Below, piece by piece: positions 44,101 through 56,500 of a stretch of DNA of 64,000 nucleotides. The stretch's first letter is position 1, and the number at the start of each line of letters is the position of its first letter. A program made the position numbers and the translations under genes. Origin of the DNA: Bugulina stolonifera (lineage: Eukaryota > Bryozoa > Gymnolaemata > Cheilostomatida > Bugulidae); assembly GCA_935421135.1 (NCBI GenBank), contig OW285190.1, forward strand, positions 4,960,001 through 5,024,000. The letters are read 5' to 3'. The notes beneath the pieces were generated by a model. It was not told where the DNA came from and ran no database searches. It saw only the letters and a program-made list of their open reading frames with translations.

Positions 44101-47100
44101 AAGGTATGTATGGTACTAAGGTGTAAATCGCAGCACTAGCACTGTCTGTCTGTTGCAAAATGTTTCACACTGGGTTCATAACTGACAGTGACAGAAGAGA
44201 GGTGGTGAGACCTACTGTAGCAAAGCTCACACATCACAATAAATACGACATGCCTAACCATGTGGTACATAAACGAAAATGCCACAGACATACTCGGTAA
44301 CGACAGACTGCCATTATTATTAGATTATTATGGTACCAAGGTAGGCCTAGTGCTGTGCTGAAATTCTGTTGAGATAAATACAGCCATCTTACCTCTTGAT
44401 TCCTTGCATCTTTCGATGTTTGCTGAAAACATTTTCATTTGCAATAGGTAGCTTTGATTGACTAGAAAAATTAAACATAGAAAGAATTTTATTCTATCAC
44501 CTGAGAACAGAGAAAAATGCTTGGAATGAAATCCACTATCGTAAAGTCATGTGATTAATCTAAAACTGCTGTGATAATAATATACATGTACATGTACATT
44601 ATAATTACATGTATATGCATGTAAATCAATCACATGCAAATGTGTATATAACTTGTACTACATATGGTATGACTGTACCTCGGACGTTTGAGAGGTAGAT
44701 AAGTATTAGGCCTGTTTGTCACCATGCAGGTGCTTGGCACGGAGGGAAGTTTAAGCTTGCAGGTGCTTGATGCAGGTTTTGTTGTCACCTTACGTTTTTT
44801 CATGACAGGTTGACAGGCTACACCAAATGCGTCTGCTACAGGTGGAAGTGTGACCTTGTACATGTAGGCGTTTGGCATAGAAGGAAGTGCCACCTTACAG
44901 GTGCTTGATTCAGGCTTAGTTGAAACCTTTTCGTTCTTTGTTGCAGGTTGGCGTGTCACTTTGCACATGGAAACATTTGATACAGGTGGAAGTGTTACCT
45001 TACAAGCACTTTGCACAGGAGGGAGTGTCACCTTGCTGGTATTAGGCACAGGTGGAAGTTTGGTAAATTCCCTGAGGGGTTTAATTGATTTCACAGAGGC
45101 TACTTGCAGATTCGCATCTCTTGCACTGTCAATTACATTCAATTAAATTAAATTAAACTGAATTAAATCAAATCAAACTGAATTAAATGAAACAAATATT
45201 TCATTTAAACTGAGCATTTTTATCGGAAATATTATGCTTGACAACCAGTACTGTACTGGTTGTCAAGCATGCCAAGCTCTTCCAGTTATGTCACTTATCC
45301 AGAAGTTTCTGAACAGAAATTTCTGGGTAAGTAACATAATTAAAAGAGCTGAAAACTTTTCATACCAAGGTATAAATAGGTATGCAAAGACGTATAGCAT
45401 GTACACCAAGTCCTGCTACGTGTATATATGAATGATCATTCATATATATTAATTGGTTAATATTTTAGTAAACGTGTATACTGTGAGTGTCTATAAATGC
45501 GATTTCAGCTTCCATAGTTACATAATAATATATGCTTTCCTTGTGCATGTCCTCTAACTTACACTGATGTCACTTTATCCTTTGATGACGGTTTAGTCAC
45601 CCTCAGTTCCTTTGAAGTCTTAGTAGAAACATAAGGAGACCTGCTTGATGATGACCTACAGATAAATGTAAGGTATTTCAATTATATGAGAGAAGGTGGA
45701 ATTCCTTATCTTTCATGTAGAAATACTTCAATGGATGAATCTATACATATACATGTAAGTACAATGTAAGTACAATGTAAGTACAATGTAAGTACAATGT
45801 AAGTGCAATGTAAGTACAATGTAAGTGCAATGTAAGTACAATGTAAGTACAATGTAAGTGCAATGTAAGTACAATGTAAGTGCAATGTAAGTGCAATGTA
45901 AGTACTGTGATAGACCAGCCGACTGACCCGACACCCAGACCAACCTGTGCCGAGGTCATCAGGAAGGTCCTGATAACTAAACGGTCCCGATAACTAAACG
46001 GTTGTTGTCACTCCTAAATAACTCTAGAAAGGCTATAGCGTCTGGGTTGCTTACGAATTAACCATGCATTGACATTACCTTACTATATGCATGTACATTA
46101 CTCTATTATTATTATTATAATCAACTGCTTATGCATAGTGTGCTTTGTATTGTTATAATTAACCAATCAGGTTATCGCATTTTACGCATGGTTTAACTCT
46201 ACTATGTATGCAACTATCTATTTATCCTGATTATATCTTCTAAGTCTTTTACCTGTACCCTTTTCGGGGCCGATGTCTCTAAACATGGCCATATGTATAT
46301 ATTATTCATACTGGACTATTGTAAGCACTTTTTTGCAAGGCCGACCCTTTTGGTGGCCGACGTCAGGCGGAACTACTCCATGTTTTTGCGTAAGTTCCAG
46401 CCCGATACCTTACCGTACCTTTTTCTGGAAGTGTTATTAGTATAAAAGCCAGCACATTTTCTGTATCAAATTAGTTGATTGTGCTTGAATAAAGCAACAT
46501 CTCCTAACTCAACCTCGAGGCTTACTCTTGCAGGCGGGTAGCTCCACCCACAGGTCTTCTTAGACCTAAGTGGCTCGAGCTCACCTCATACCCGTTTAAG
46601 CAACTCTTTCTACACTCTTTGTGAGTTCCACATCATCGGACTTTAGCCGATCCCGGATTCCTTATGAATCTAGCGTCGGGCCTAAGTCCTTAGATTACTA
46701 CTACTTCTTTCTACACTCCTTCTACACACCCTGGACTCTTTCATGAGTCTCAGCCTCGGCCTACGTCATTATCAACAATACTAGAGCTTTCACTAATTGT
46801 TCACTCTTTATGTAATGTGTGCAAGTTACCTTGGTCGTCCTCTACCAACCTCCAAGCACTTCCCGTACCCGCGCTACATCGGCACTCGTACGTAGCACAG
46901 CTCAAAACATTACAGTACAATGCCAGTACAATGCAAGTACAATGCAAGTGCAATGCAAGAACAATGTAAGTACAATGTAAGTACAATGTAAGTACAATGC
47001 AAGTCCAATGCAAGTGCAATGTAATTACAATGTAAGTACAGTGTAAGTACAATGCAAGTACAATGTAAGTACAATGCAAGTTCAATGTAAGTCCAATGTA

Positions 47101-48455
47101 AGTACAATGTAAGTACAATGTAAGTACAATGTAAGTACAGTGTAAGTACAATGTAAGTACAATGTAAGTACATGTAAGTACAGTGTAAGTACAATGTAAG
47201 TACAGTGTAAGTACAATGTAAGTACAATGTAAGTACAATGTAAGTACAATGTAAGTACAATGTAAGTACAATGTAAGTACAATGTAAGTACAATGCAAGT
47301 ACAATGTAAGTACAATGCAAGTACAATGTAAGTACAATGTAAGTACAGTGTAAGTACAATGTAAGTACAATGTAAGTACAATGTAAGTACAATGTAAGTA
47401 CAATGTAAGTACAATGTAAGTACAATGTAAGTACAGTGTAAGTACAGTGTAAGTACAATGCAGAGAGTCTCAAGTATGATCTATATAGCGAGTAGGAACA
47501 CACTCCAAAACAATGAGATAATTTTACTGCAGGGAAGAAAAGGTCAAAATTATCTGTCTGTGTTGGCAAACTACTATTCAGTACTTAGACTTACAGGTTC
47601 AGTCCTATCTTCACTGGGGAAACAGAATTAGGACTTCTTAAACCGGCAAAGTTTGGTATTGAGTAGTCCCTCACTGGTATGGCACTGCAACTGTAACAAA
47701 CGGCATCATTATTGTACATGTAGCATGTATACACGTACAGTGTAACTATCAGTGTGTATAGCCTTATTTCCAGCAGCAGTGACTTAGCAAGTATGAGTTT
47801 GATAGAGCAGCGGTGGCTTTGTGGGCAAAATCCCAAATCCTCATATGAGAAGTTCAGGTTCGATTCCTGTCTAAGGCCACTGGTGGTGTTTAGAAAAGTA
47901 TTCCACCTTTAAATGCTCAAGTGCCATATAATTTTAGTCACTTTGCCATGTTGAGAGTTGCACAGTGACTATTTCTACCTCAAATTAGCAAACCGTGATT
48001 TCTTCAGATTCTAGTTTTCTTACCTGGGACTATGAAAGTAAAACTGGTAGAATGTTAACGTATAGGCTAATTAGCTTTATCTAATGTATATATACTAAAA
48101 TAATGTATTATAACACTGTCTGCTCACCTCGACTTTAAATTCTTTGACTCTTTTCGATTCCTACATATCTTTGCATTTTCTTCCTCGAATAAAATTCTAA
48201 GTGCTTCACTGGCCGCTGAACACCCTACAATATTGCCCTTGGTATAATATGATTGTATACTGTATGGTTGCTTTCAAGTACACTGTATTACGTAACAATG
48301 TGTAATACAATAAAAGATCTTTCACTGCCACACAAGGAAGTACAGTGTGCACCCATACATCATCGCATATGAACACAATTTTCAGTAAAGTATCACAGCA
48401 AAGCACAGGAATCCTTACCAGAGTCAGTAGAGTCAGTAGAGTAGCTGGTAGACAT
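41152..48455 (-). CDS. Eleven-exon gene, 424-aa polar protein with TCKV.LPPV repeats
   Basis: Minus-strand exons with consensus splice sites and compatible phases: 48419-48455 (ATG), 48128-48224, 47595-47684, 45563-45655, 44679-45125, 44393-44461, 43893-43982, 43475-43603, 43279-43353, 42547-42618, 41152-41227 (TGA at 41152-41154). They sum to 1275 nt, 424 codons plus stop, open throughout. The protein is polar and basic, probably disordered: an N-terminal helix (EALRILFEEENAKI), a block containing VRDYS.PNFAGLRSPNS, about six TCKV.LPPV-like repeats in exon 5, an Arg-rich stretch in exon 8, and an acidic end. Exons 3-10 are each a multiple of three. The left duplicate confirms exons 1-6. Introns 3 and 10 each hold a family C LTR in antisense. 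Family unknown. Confidence 0.75.
41381..42378 (+). mobile_element. Solo LTR, family C, in intron 10
   Basis: TGTGGTG...CATTACA with atac on both sides (41377-41380 and 42379-42382). TATA (tataaaagg) is near 41890, aataaa at 41940-41945, and a gccggaaac core lies just upstream. It sits antisense to the host gene, between exons 11 and 10. Confidence 0.85.
42948..43002. repeat. Hairpin with GTTGTCC/GGACAAC arms
   Basis: gtgaagttgtcc pairs perfectly with ggacaacttcac, with a partly paired interior. It lies between exons 10 and 9 and shares its core with the hairpin at 39926-39963. Confidence 0.6.
45755..47460. repeat. 10-bp minisatellite (tacaatgtaag), split by an LTR
   Basis: Units of taagtacaatg run from 45755 to 45905 and from 46915 to 47460, interrupted by the family C LTR at 45906-46914. 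It lies in intron 3 of the 11-exon gene. The long Leu/Tyr/His ORFs on the minus strand are artefacts of the repeat. Confidence 0.9.
45906..46914 (+). mobile_element. Solo LTR, family C, inside the intron-3 minisatellite
   Basis: TGTGATAG...CATTACA with gtac on both sides (45902-45905 and 46915-46918), the gtac of a repeat unit. TATA at about 46440, aataaa at 46488-46493. The U3 start differs from that of 41381-42378, so it is a subfamily. Confidence 0.9.
47808..47880 (+). repeat. tRNA-like (SINE-derived) segment, right copy
   Basis: A-box-like tggctttgtggg and canonical B box ggttcgattcc. Partner of 26502-26576, so it was inserted before the duplication. It lies in intron 2. Confidence 0.55.
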
Positions 48456-48844
48456 GTTGAATAATCAGTAGAAATACACAACTAGTAATCACAGAAATTT
48501 CAGATATCAAAAGCAAGATGGCTGAACTTCAGTAGTATTTTGTAGTGTTTGACTCAACGTTGGCATGCAACAATAGGATTCTGTAATTGATACAGTTTAA
48601 ACTATCACAAAGGCAATTTTTATACTTTGTTGGGTAATGTCTACATGGACAATGTAAAGTGTAGACTCAATTATAATACATGTATTTATAAATATGGTCT
48701 TGATGTGGAACTGTCGTAGTACTACAACCACACAATGACCAACCATGTACATGTATCGTCTAATGGCATCTACCATTTACTATACATATACTGAACAGTA
48801 TAAAATTTACCATAACTTCTGAGATTTTATTTACATCTCTTTAG

Positions 48845-49165
48845 ATTTATATACATCAGGTACATGATTAATTAACATGATGTATGAAAATAATAATATA
48901 GAATATCAACAAGTTACATACATTAGACATGTAACAGACTTGGTTACTGGATTTAAATACATCAGGTACATGATTAATTAACATGATGTATGAAAATAAT
49001 AATATAGAATATCAACAAGTTACATACATTAGACATGTAACAGACTTGGTTACTGGATTTAAATACATCAGGTACATGATTAATTAACATGATGTATGAA
49101 AATAATAATATAGAATATCAACAAGTTACATACATTAGACATGTAACAGACTTGGTTACTAGGTT
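48845..49165. repeat. Three tandem copies of a 112-bp unit
   Basis: Near-identical units containing catcaggtacatgattaatt and gacttggttactgg. The left duplicate has one unit (about 27530-27640), so the triplication is recent. Confidence 0.9.
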
Positions 49166-49454
49166 TAAATACCTACATATAATACATATACATGTACAAC
49201 ATTACATTCACCTCTTTAGGTGAACAGCGGCAGTATGACAAGGATACGGCAACACATGGCAATGGTTGCACTTAGATACCAAGATGAAGTTCAAGTAATG
49301 GGTACAACAAGTGAACATAACATGCACTGCAAGACACGAAACATAAGGACTATGAATGAGATGCTCCACCATAAAGTTAATCTGTCATGACAGTGTTTGC
49401 TGATAGACAAGAGGGGGAGAGGAGTTGAAGATACTACAGATGTGATTGTAGCAT

Positions 49455-52028
49455 AATCACCCAATTCCTTGTATAGAGGATATTTTAGCTGATCTGGCCG
49501 GTAAACGAGTGTTTACCGAGTTGGACCTCAGTCAGGCCTATCAGCAGCTACAGTTAGATGAGGATAGTAAGGATTACCTGGTGATTAATACACATAAGGG
49601 ACTCTATCGGCATACCAGATTGGCGTATGGTATTTCAACAGCTCCTGCTATTTTTCAGTCGGTAATGGAGCGGATGCTAGCTGGACTGCCGGTTGCAAAA
49701 TATTTGGATGATGTACTCATTGGTTCTAAATCGGACGAGGAACACGAGTCGATACTCAAGAGAGTGTTGGCACGACTAGATGAGCATGGAGTTCGCTTGC
49801 GCAAAGATAAATGTGAGTTTCGCAAGAGTGAACTAACTTACTTGGGACACACGATTAGTAAGGAGGGTATTAGTCCTACAGACGAGAAGGTAGAGGCTCT
49901 AAGGGGAGCAGCAACACCTACCAATGTCTCAGAGCTAAGGTGTTTTCTGGGAGCCGTGAACTTTTATGGGAGGTTCATCAAAAACTTATCTACACTATTG
50001 GCTCCACTCCACAGACTGCTCAATAAGGAGGCAGCATGGGATTGGAATGAGTCTTGTAGGCAGACATTTGCTAAATGTAAGGAGTTGTTGTCAGGAAGTT
50101 CCGTGTTGGTTCATTATGACCAGAAACTACCTATAAAGCTAAGTTGTGATGCCTCATCCTATGCGGTTGGAGCGGTGTTGAGCTATGTTGTGGAAGGAAA
50201 TGAACGACCAGTGGCTTTTGGTTCTAGAACTCTAACAGACGCAGAGAAAAACTACAGCCAGATAGAAAAGCAGGCGTTGGCACTGAAATATGGGATCACT
50301 AAGTTCCATAAATACCTGTATGGCAAAAAGTTTGTGTTAGTAACAGATCATAAGCCACTCCAAGCCTTGCTGGGGCCGAAAGTTGGAATACCCACTTTAG
50401 CAGCCGCTAGAATGCAGCGGTGGGCCCTGATTCTGGCAGCGTATGAGTATGACATTGAGTACAGGCCGGGAAAGGAGCACAGTAATGCGGATATGCTGTC
50501 ACGGTTTCCAGTTAACCAAATTGAGGTTGAAGTGGCAACGATAGAAGGAGTGAACTCGATGCTAGGTAGTTTACCAGTCAGTTCCGATGAAATAGCCAGG
50601 CAGACTGCAAGTGATTCTAAATTGTCACGTGTAATGCTGTATGTTATGGGGGGCTGGCCCCGCAACATGGTCAACGAAGAATTGGAGGCATTTTGTAGGA
50701 ACAGAGACTATTTATCAGTAGATCAAGGTTGTTTAGTCTATGGCTACCGAGTAGTAATTCCCCATTCTCTGCAAGAACGCATCTTAGCGGAGCTACACGA
50801 GACGCATGCTGGGATAGTAAAGATGAAGGCAGTGGCGCGCAGTTTTATTTGGTGGCCAAGCTTGGACAAAGATATTGACTCATGGGTGAAAGGATGTGAT
50901 TAGTGCTCAGCGTATTAGAGGAGCCCTGCGACAGCCCCTTTAAGACCATGGCCATGGGCAGAGAGGCCGATGCAAAGGATACACGTTGACTATTGTGAGT
51001 TTCAGAGTACTCAGATTTTAGTGATAGTCGATGTTCACTCAAAATGGATAGAAGCGGTTCCAGTCAGCAGCACTACGGCAAGTGCAACATGTCAGGTGGT
51101 AAGGCGGTTTGTTGCAGCGTACGGCTGCTCGGAAGAACTAGTCTCTGATAATGGACCTCAGTTTGCTTCAGAAGAATTTGCTTGGTTCTGCAGGATGAAC
51201 GGTATTAAGCACATTCTGGTTCCGCCATATCATGCAGCCAGCAATGGGGCTGCTGAGAGGGCAGTGCAGGTCATAAAGTCAAGCATGTATAAGATGAAAC
51301 ATTTAAAACTTCATATAGCGTTAGCTAATGTGCTTATGAGGTATAGGATGACACCACACAGCACTACTGGACGGAGGCCAGATGAGTTGTTTTTAAAGCG
51401 GCAGATACGTAGCCGGCTGTCATTGGTACGACCATCACTGACAACGTCTGTGGGAATTCAACAGGATAATCAGAAGAGATACTATGACAAGTCGGTTAGT
51501 TTGAGAGGGTTTGGAGCTGGTGAGAAAGTGTCTGTGAAGGAGGGAAGGCAAGGCGGTGCAGGCCCTAGGTGGCTAGAAGGTGAAATTGTGAAAGTTAAGG
51601 GCACACATGGATACTTGGTGAGAGTAAATGGCCGAGTGAGGTATTGTCATATTGACCATCTAAAGAAAGCATCACAGGAGTTCAGAAAGCAAAATACGGA
51701 AACCATACCAGGGCCAATTGTGACAAATAGACCTATCGTACCAATACTACCAACAACCACAACTCACAATGCGGTTCCTGATAGTAATGAGGAAGATAAT
51801 AGCGAACCTGTACGTATAGAGCCAGAAACGACGACAGTTCGCCGTAGTCTTAGGGTATCGCAGCCACCAGTACGTTATAGTGAGGAGTACCCTGGATATA
51901 AGTAATGGACACCGTACCATAACGTCTGTGGTTCAGACTAACAATAAATAGAGTGACTACTAGTTTTATTATAATAATGGTATGTATTTTTTAAAGCACG
52001 GACACCGTTCAAAGCTAGCGTGGAGGAG
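49455..52028 (+). mobile_element. 5'-truncated Ty3/gypsy retrotransposon (pol and 3' end)
   Basis: Sequence starts abruptly inside reverse transcriptase and ends with a purine tract (gcgtggaggag) before an LTR-like start at 52029. The 5' LTR, gag, protease and the front of RT are missing. It abuts the right border of the segmental duplication. Confidence 0.85.
49509..51905 (+). pseudogene. Gypsy pol: RT, RNase H, integrase (two stops)
   Basis: Reverse transcriptase from about the FTELDLSQAYQQL motif, with the catalytic YLDD box (AKYLDDVLIG) near codon 65. RNase H follows with its conserved acidic sites (LSCDASSYAVGAVL, the Q.EKQALAL block, TDHKPL), then the integrase zinc region (HETHAG..), the DDE core (HVDYCEF, SDNGPQF, NGAAERAVQ) and a chromodomain-like GPRWLEGEIV tail. 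The frame is interrupted at 50901-50903 and again at 50913-50915. Both are TAG where CAG would restore the family pattern, the first directly in the zinc CxxC. The rest is intact, so inactivation is recent apart from the 5' truncation. Resembles the K02A2.6-like group. Confidence 0.85.
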
Positions 52029-52277
52029 TGTAATGTTTGGCTAACATGGTAAAACACTCTATCCAGTATTCACTATGGATTAGTGGTTTTCACTATGATA
52101 TAAATAGATTGCTTCCTGTTATACTTTACTTGTTTACAAGAATATGCATGAGTCATATCATTATACTTGTTACTTGCAGTCGGTTGAATACAAGTGATCA
52201 ACCTATAAACATGCTATGTCTATGTTGGTTAAGTTGTAACACAGTAAATTAAGTATATAACAATATGCTTAGACTAG
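52029..52277 (+). repeat. Probable 3' LTR fragment of the gypsy element (family D)
   Basis: Begins TGTAATGTTT right after the purine tract and shares the TGTAATG start with families A-C, but its interior is unlike them. It is cut at about 52278 by a truncated family C LTR in reverse. Confidence 0.55.
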
Positions 52278-52935
52278 GATGAGGTGAACTCGAGCCGTAC
52301 TGAATCCAAAGGATTCTCCGGTGGAGTTACCCACCTAAAGAGTAAGCCTCTGTAGGTTGAGTTAGGAGATGTTGCTTTATTCAAGCGCAATCAACAACTG
52401 ATTCGCAATAGAAAATGCTCTGCCTTATATACATAACAAACTTCCGGTAAAAATGGTACGACATGGTATTGGGCGGCCGACAGGGGGTCGGCTCCGGAAC
52501 TTACGCAACAATATTTCTGGTTCCGCCCGACCTGGCCATATGAAAACGTCGGCCATGGCACAAAAAGTGCTTACAATAGGTAAAAACATGTCGTGTGTAA
52601 ATATGGGCTAAATCCATAAGGTCGGCCACGTAGTTACAGTATAAAGTGGCAAAAAGACTAACAATATGCAATCAAGTAAGGACAGACAATTACTAAATAA
52701 GTATAAATGTGGAAAAACCAAGTTGCAATAGAGCGTAATTTCAAGACTTGATTGCTAATACAGACATGTATATAAGACACGCGGTGGATAATAGGGTATT
52801 GAATATACAGATAATGATAGATAGGTAATGCATGGATATGTGAATAACAGTATATGGATAAGGTTAATTGTCAGCTAATGATATTGTCAGTGTGGCTGGC
52901 CTAGGTGCCATTACCACGGAGGCTGTTTCACCACA
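52278..52935 (-). mobile_element. Truncated LTR, family C
   Basis: Reverse complement of the U3-R and part of U5 of family C: gctcgag..ggagttaccc, gttgctttatt (poly(A) signal reversed), ttccgg cores, and an end ..gtttcaccaca at 52935 followed by atac. The U5 end is missing. Confidence 0.75.
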
Positions 52936-53516
52936 ATACATTGTACCTGAAGGACCCTGACCTCCCTGACCAGAGCGGTAAGCAAGTTTCAACCTTCGGT
53001 TAATAGTGTCTCTCAGTGAGATATTGTAATGGTTTCTGTGATTTGGTGCGGTCGTCCTTGGACGACTACCGACCCAGAATTGAAGTGCCTATGAGTGGTG
53101 CTAGGCCTTCGCATTAGATGAAAGATCGAGCGGTCTCAGTAGCCCAATAACTACCAGAGACGACCCATCTGGTCCCAAGTCTGACCTTCAGACTATACGT
53201 TGAAAGAGAGTGATCCGACCTAGTAGGCGGTTTGCTAAGCGAATGACCTGACAAAAGGAAGTGAAAGTCTCTGTATCAAGTATAGATGTGTCTTTATTGA
53301 AAGCCAAGTGAAGACTGAGACAATGAACAGTGAAACAATGCCCTTTATATAGTATAAGGACTTCCGCCCGACGTAGTGTCGGGAAAAGACGACGTAAGGT
53401 CGTCCGGAAGTTGCGCAACAACATGGCCGCCGGAAGCCCGACGGCCGACCCAAAATAGGTCGGGTTCTAAAAAGTTGCTTATAATGGTCCAATTCATGTA
53501 CAAAATGAGTATCAAT

Positions 53517-56500
53517 TAAGGCTGTGACAAATCCACGAATCCGGATCCGATTCCGAATCCTTAGGCACGGTTCCGAATCTCGGTTCCAAAATGCTCAGTT
53601 TCGAATCCAACATTGTAAAGTTTTTGTTATTTTTTGTAGCAATTATTTATAAAATTATTTAATTATCAATAAAAAATGTTGAACAAAATGAACACTGAAA
53701 ATTTTTGAATTTTCTTTATGTTAGTAAAGTTTATATGAAACGATGCCTTTTTATTCAGAGTTCCTTTCCGGCATAAGCAGACGTTAGCAGTTGAGCAACA
53801 AGTGTGGCTGAAAGTCAAACTGATGCTGTCGCTGATGTTAGTGAAACTACAGCAACTCCTAAAACCAAGTCCAATTCATCTCAGGAAGAGTTATATCTAC
53901 CAACTAATGCTTCTTCCCCTGTTTGGCAATATTTTAGACTACATAAAAAGAAAGAAAACATAACAATTTGTATAAAATGTCTTGCAAGTTTAAGCTACAA
54001 ATCGGGCTCAACATCATCGATGGGGAAACACTTGAAGACTGTCCACGATATCAATATTTTAGAGAAGCCTAATGCGAAAAAAGACCACTAGATAAGTCTC
54101 AGTCCAAGTTAACTGACTTTACACTAGATTCAAATAGCAAGCGATCAAAGGCTATTACTAGAAATATAGCGTTGGCGGTAGCTTTGGACATGCAACCCAT
54201 AAGCTGGGTGGAAGATAAGGGTTTCAGGCGATTAGTCAAACAGTTAGAGCCTAGATATACCATACCATGCAGAAAAACAATTAAAAACATAATCGGCGAA
54301 GAATACAATGCAGCTAAGATCAGTGTAACCAAGGAGATTAGTGAAGCCAAAGCCATGGCAATGACAACCGATGCATGGACCAGCAGAGCGACAGACAGTT
54401 ATGTTACTGCTACTCTGCATCTTCTGGATTCCGAATGGTCATTGAAAACATTCATCTTGGAAACCTCAGCATTCAATGAATCTCACACAAGTACCAACAT
54501 CGCTGAATATCTCATTGACTTAGTTGGCAGATGGATTCCCAGTGTTCCTAAACCCTTCTACATTACTACTGACAATGCTGCTAATCAGGTAAAAGCAATT
54601 AAGGAAACAGAATATGACAACATGCGATGCTTTGCACATACACTGAACTTATCGGTTCAAAAAGGACTAGGTTTGACCTCGATTTCCAACATCTTGGCTC
54701 GAGTGAGAAGAGTATGTGGTTACTTTCACCGAAGTCCAAAGGCTATGGGAATTTTAAAGGTTAGTACACAATCATGTTCATTAACAATCATTTACTCTAT
54801 TGCCAGTTTCAGTTTAACCTCCATATTATATTCTGGAGAAATCAGAATTGTTACTAGGTATTGGTAATGTGAACAAATGTTGGTCATCAGTCCATCAAGA
54901 ATCAAAGGCAATCATCAAGATTCACAAACTACAGACTGCTAAATAGCCTACTGTATACTAGATAATATCCAATCCGTGGCTCTGTTTTTAAATAGAGACA
55001 CTATAATATGATAGAACAGAGGTTGATGCTACTACTGCTGTCTGCTGCAAGTAATTATTTTATTATAATATATCATAATATTATATCTTTTGCAGGAAAA
55101 GCAAGCTCAGTTGAATATGAAACCATCAAAGTTGGTTATTGATGTTGTGACACGGTGGAATAGCCCATTTGACATGATTCAGAGGTTCATAGGTATGTAT
55201 TGCATTCGGCTCTTATTTAATTTTGGTATGTTATCCCTGGTTATCACCTCACCATCTTACTCTTTATGATTGAGCAACTCGCCCCTATCATTTCCATAGC
55301 TGTTTTCATTAGTTAGTTACTATTCAATGCCAAGTGACCTACTGTTTGTTGTTGAACTGTGCATTGGTTAAACAATATAAATGTGGCCTGCATAGTTCAT
55401 CAATGTTTCTTTTTCTCAACCCTGTTTAGAGCAGCGTGATCCAGTATACCTAGCAGTGACAATTCTACAGCAGCAGAGAATGACAGGAGCCACTGATCTT
55501 GTACACCAGGTATCACACAGTGATAGCGACATGCTACGTTCCATTGCTGATGTTCTTGCACCTTTTAAGGAGGCCTCAGTTGTTATGAGCTCAGAAACTA
55601 AATGTACTGTATCGCTAATTGAACCTCTTCTCCAAAAGATGATGGCTCGTCTAACAGTCAGTGATATCGATTCAGCAACAATAAAGCTGATGAAGAATGC
55701 CATTCATGATGACTTGGTTACACCCTATGAGGAGCCAAACTTGAAAAAGTTTCTCCGAGAGAGTACTTGTGTTGACCCTCGATTTAAGTTGCTTCCATAT
55801 TTAAAAAAAAGCGGAGAAAGATAACATGAAGGAGCTCATGGTTCAGCGAATGATCTCAGAGAAGCTGTCTGCTGATGAGTGTGGTCAGCCAGTGATTGTT
55901 GAATCTATGGAAAGTGGTGCTACAAAAGAACCCCAAAGTAACACACCTGCTATTACAAGTTTGCTGAGTTCTATATTTGATGTTGATCAATCAGATCCAA
56001 CTGAAACTGGGCAAGCAAGTGTGCCAACAGTTCATGAAAGAGCCGAGCTGGAATTCATGCGCTATCTCAATGAAACTCTGTTGCCATTGCACGACTGTCC
56101 CTATCAGTGGTGGAAACAAAACTGTAAGCACTATCCCATGCTAAGCTTGGTTGCAAAAAAACATTTAGTAGTACAAGCAACATCAGTTGCTTCAGAGAGA
56201 TTGTTCTCAAAAGCTGGTGAGCTGGTCAGCGCTAGAAGGAGTTCTCTCCACCCTGAGACTGTCAACCAGCTGTTATTCCTTAACAAAAACATAGATACTC
56301 TAGGTTTATAAATGACAATAACGATAACATCAGCCTTCCTTTTCTGTATTTTGAATTTTAGTTTATTTTTGTTTTGATATTATATGGTACATTATGTACA
56401 TGCACATGTATTTGCGTATAACTATTTAGGCCTATATAATATGTTGTTGTTAGAAAATTATAATATTGTAAATACGGATCTTTCTGTTCTAAACAATAAT

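Larger units (their letters stand above)
44120..49445. repeat. Segmental duplication, right copy
   Basis: Collinear with 24290-28050. Differences include the LTR insertion at 45906-46914, three copies of a 112-bp unit where the left copy has one, and an intact exon 5. Its right border coincides with the start of the truncated gypsy element. Confidence 0.9.

Noticed and set aside
46801..47569. Long minus-strand ORFs rich in Leu/Tyr/His/Cys (also 25853-26184, 45728-45959)
   Set aside because: They are translations of the 10-bp tacaatgtaag array and the LTR next to it; the peptide repeats only because the DNA does.
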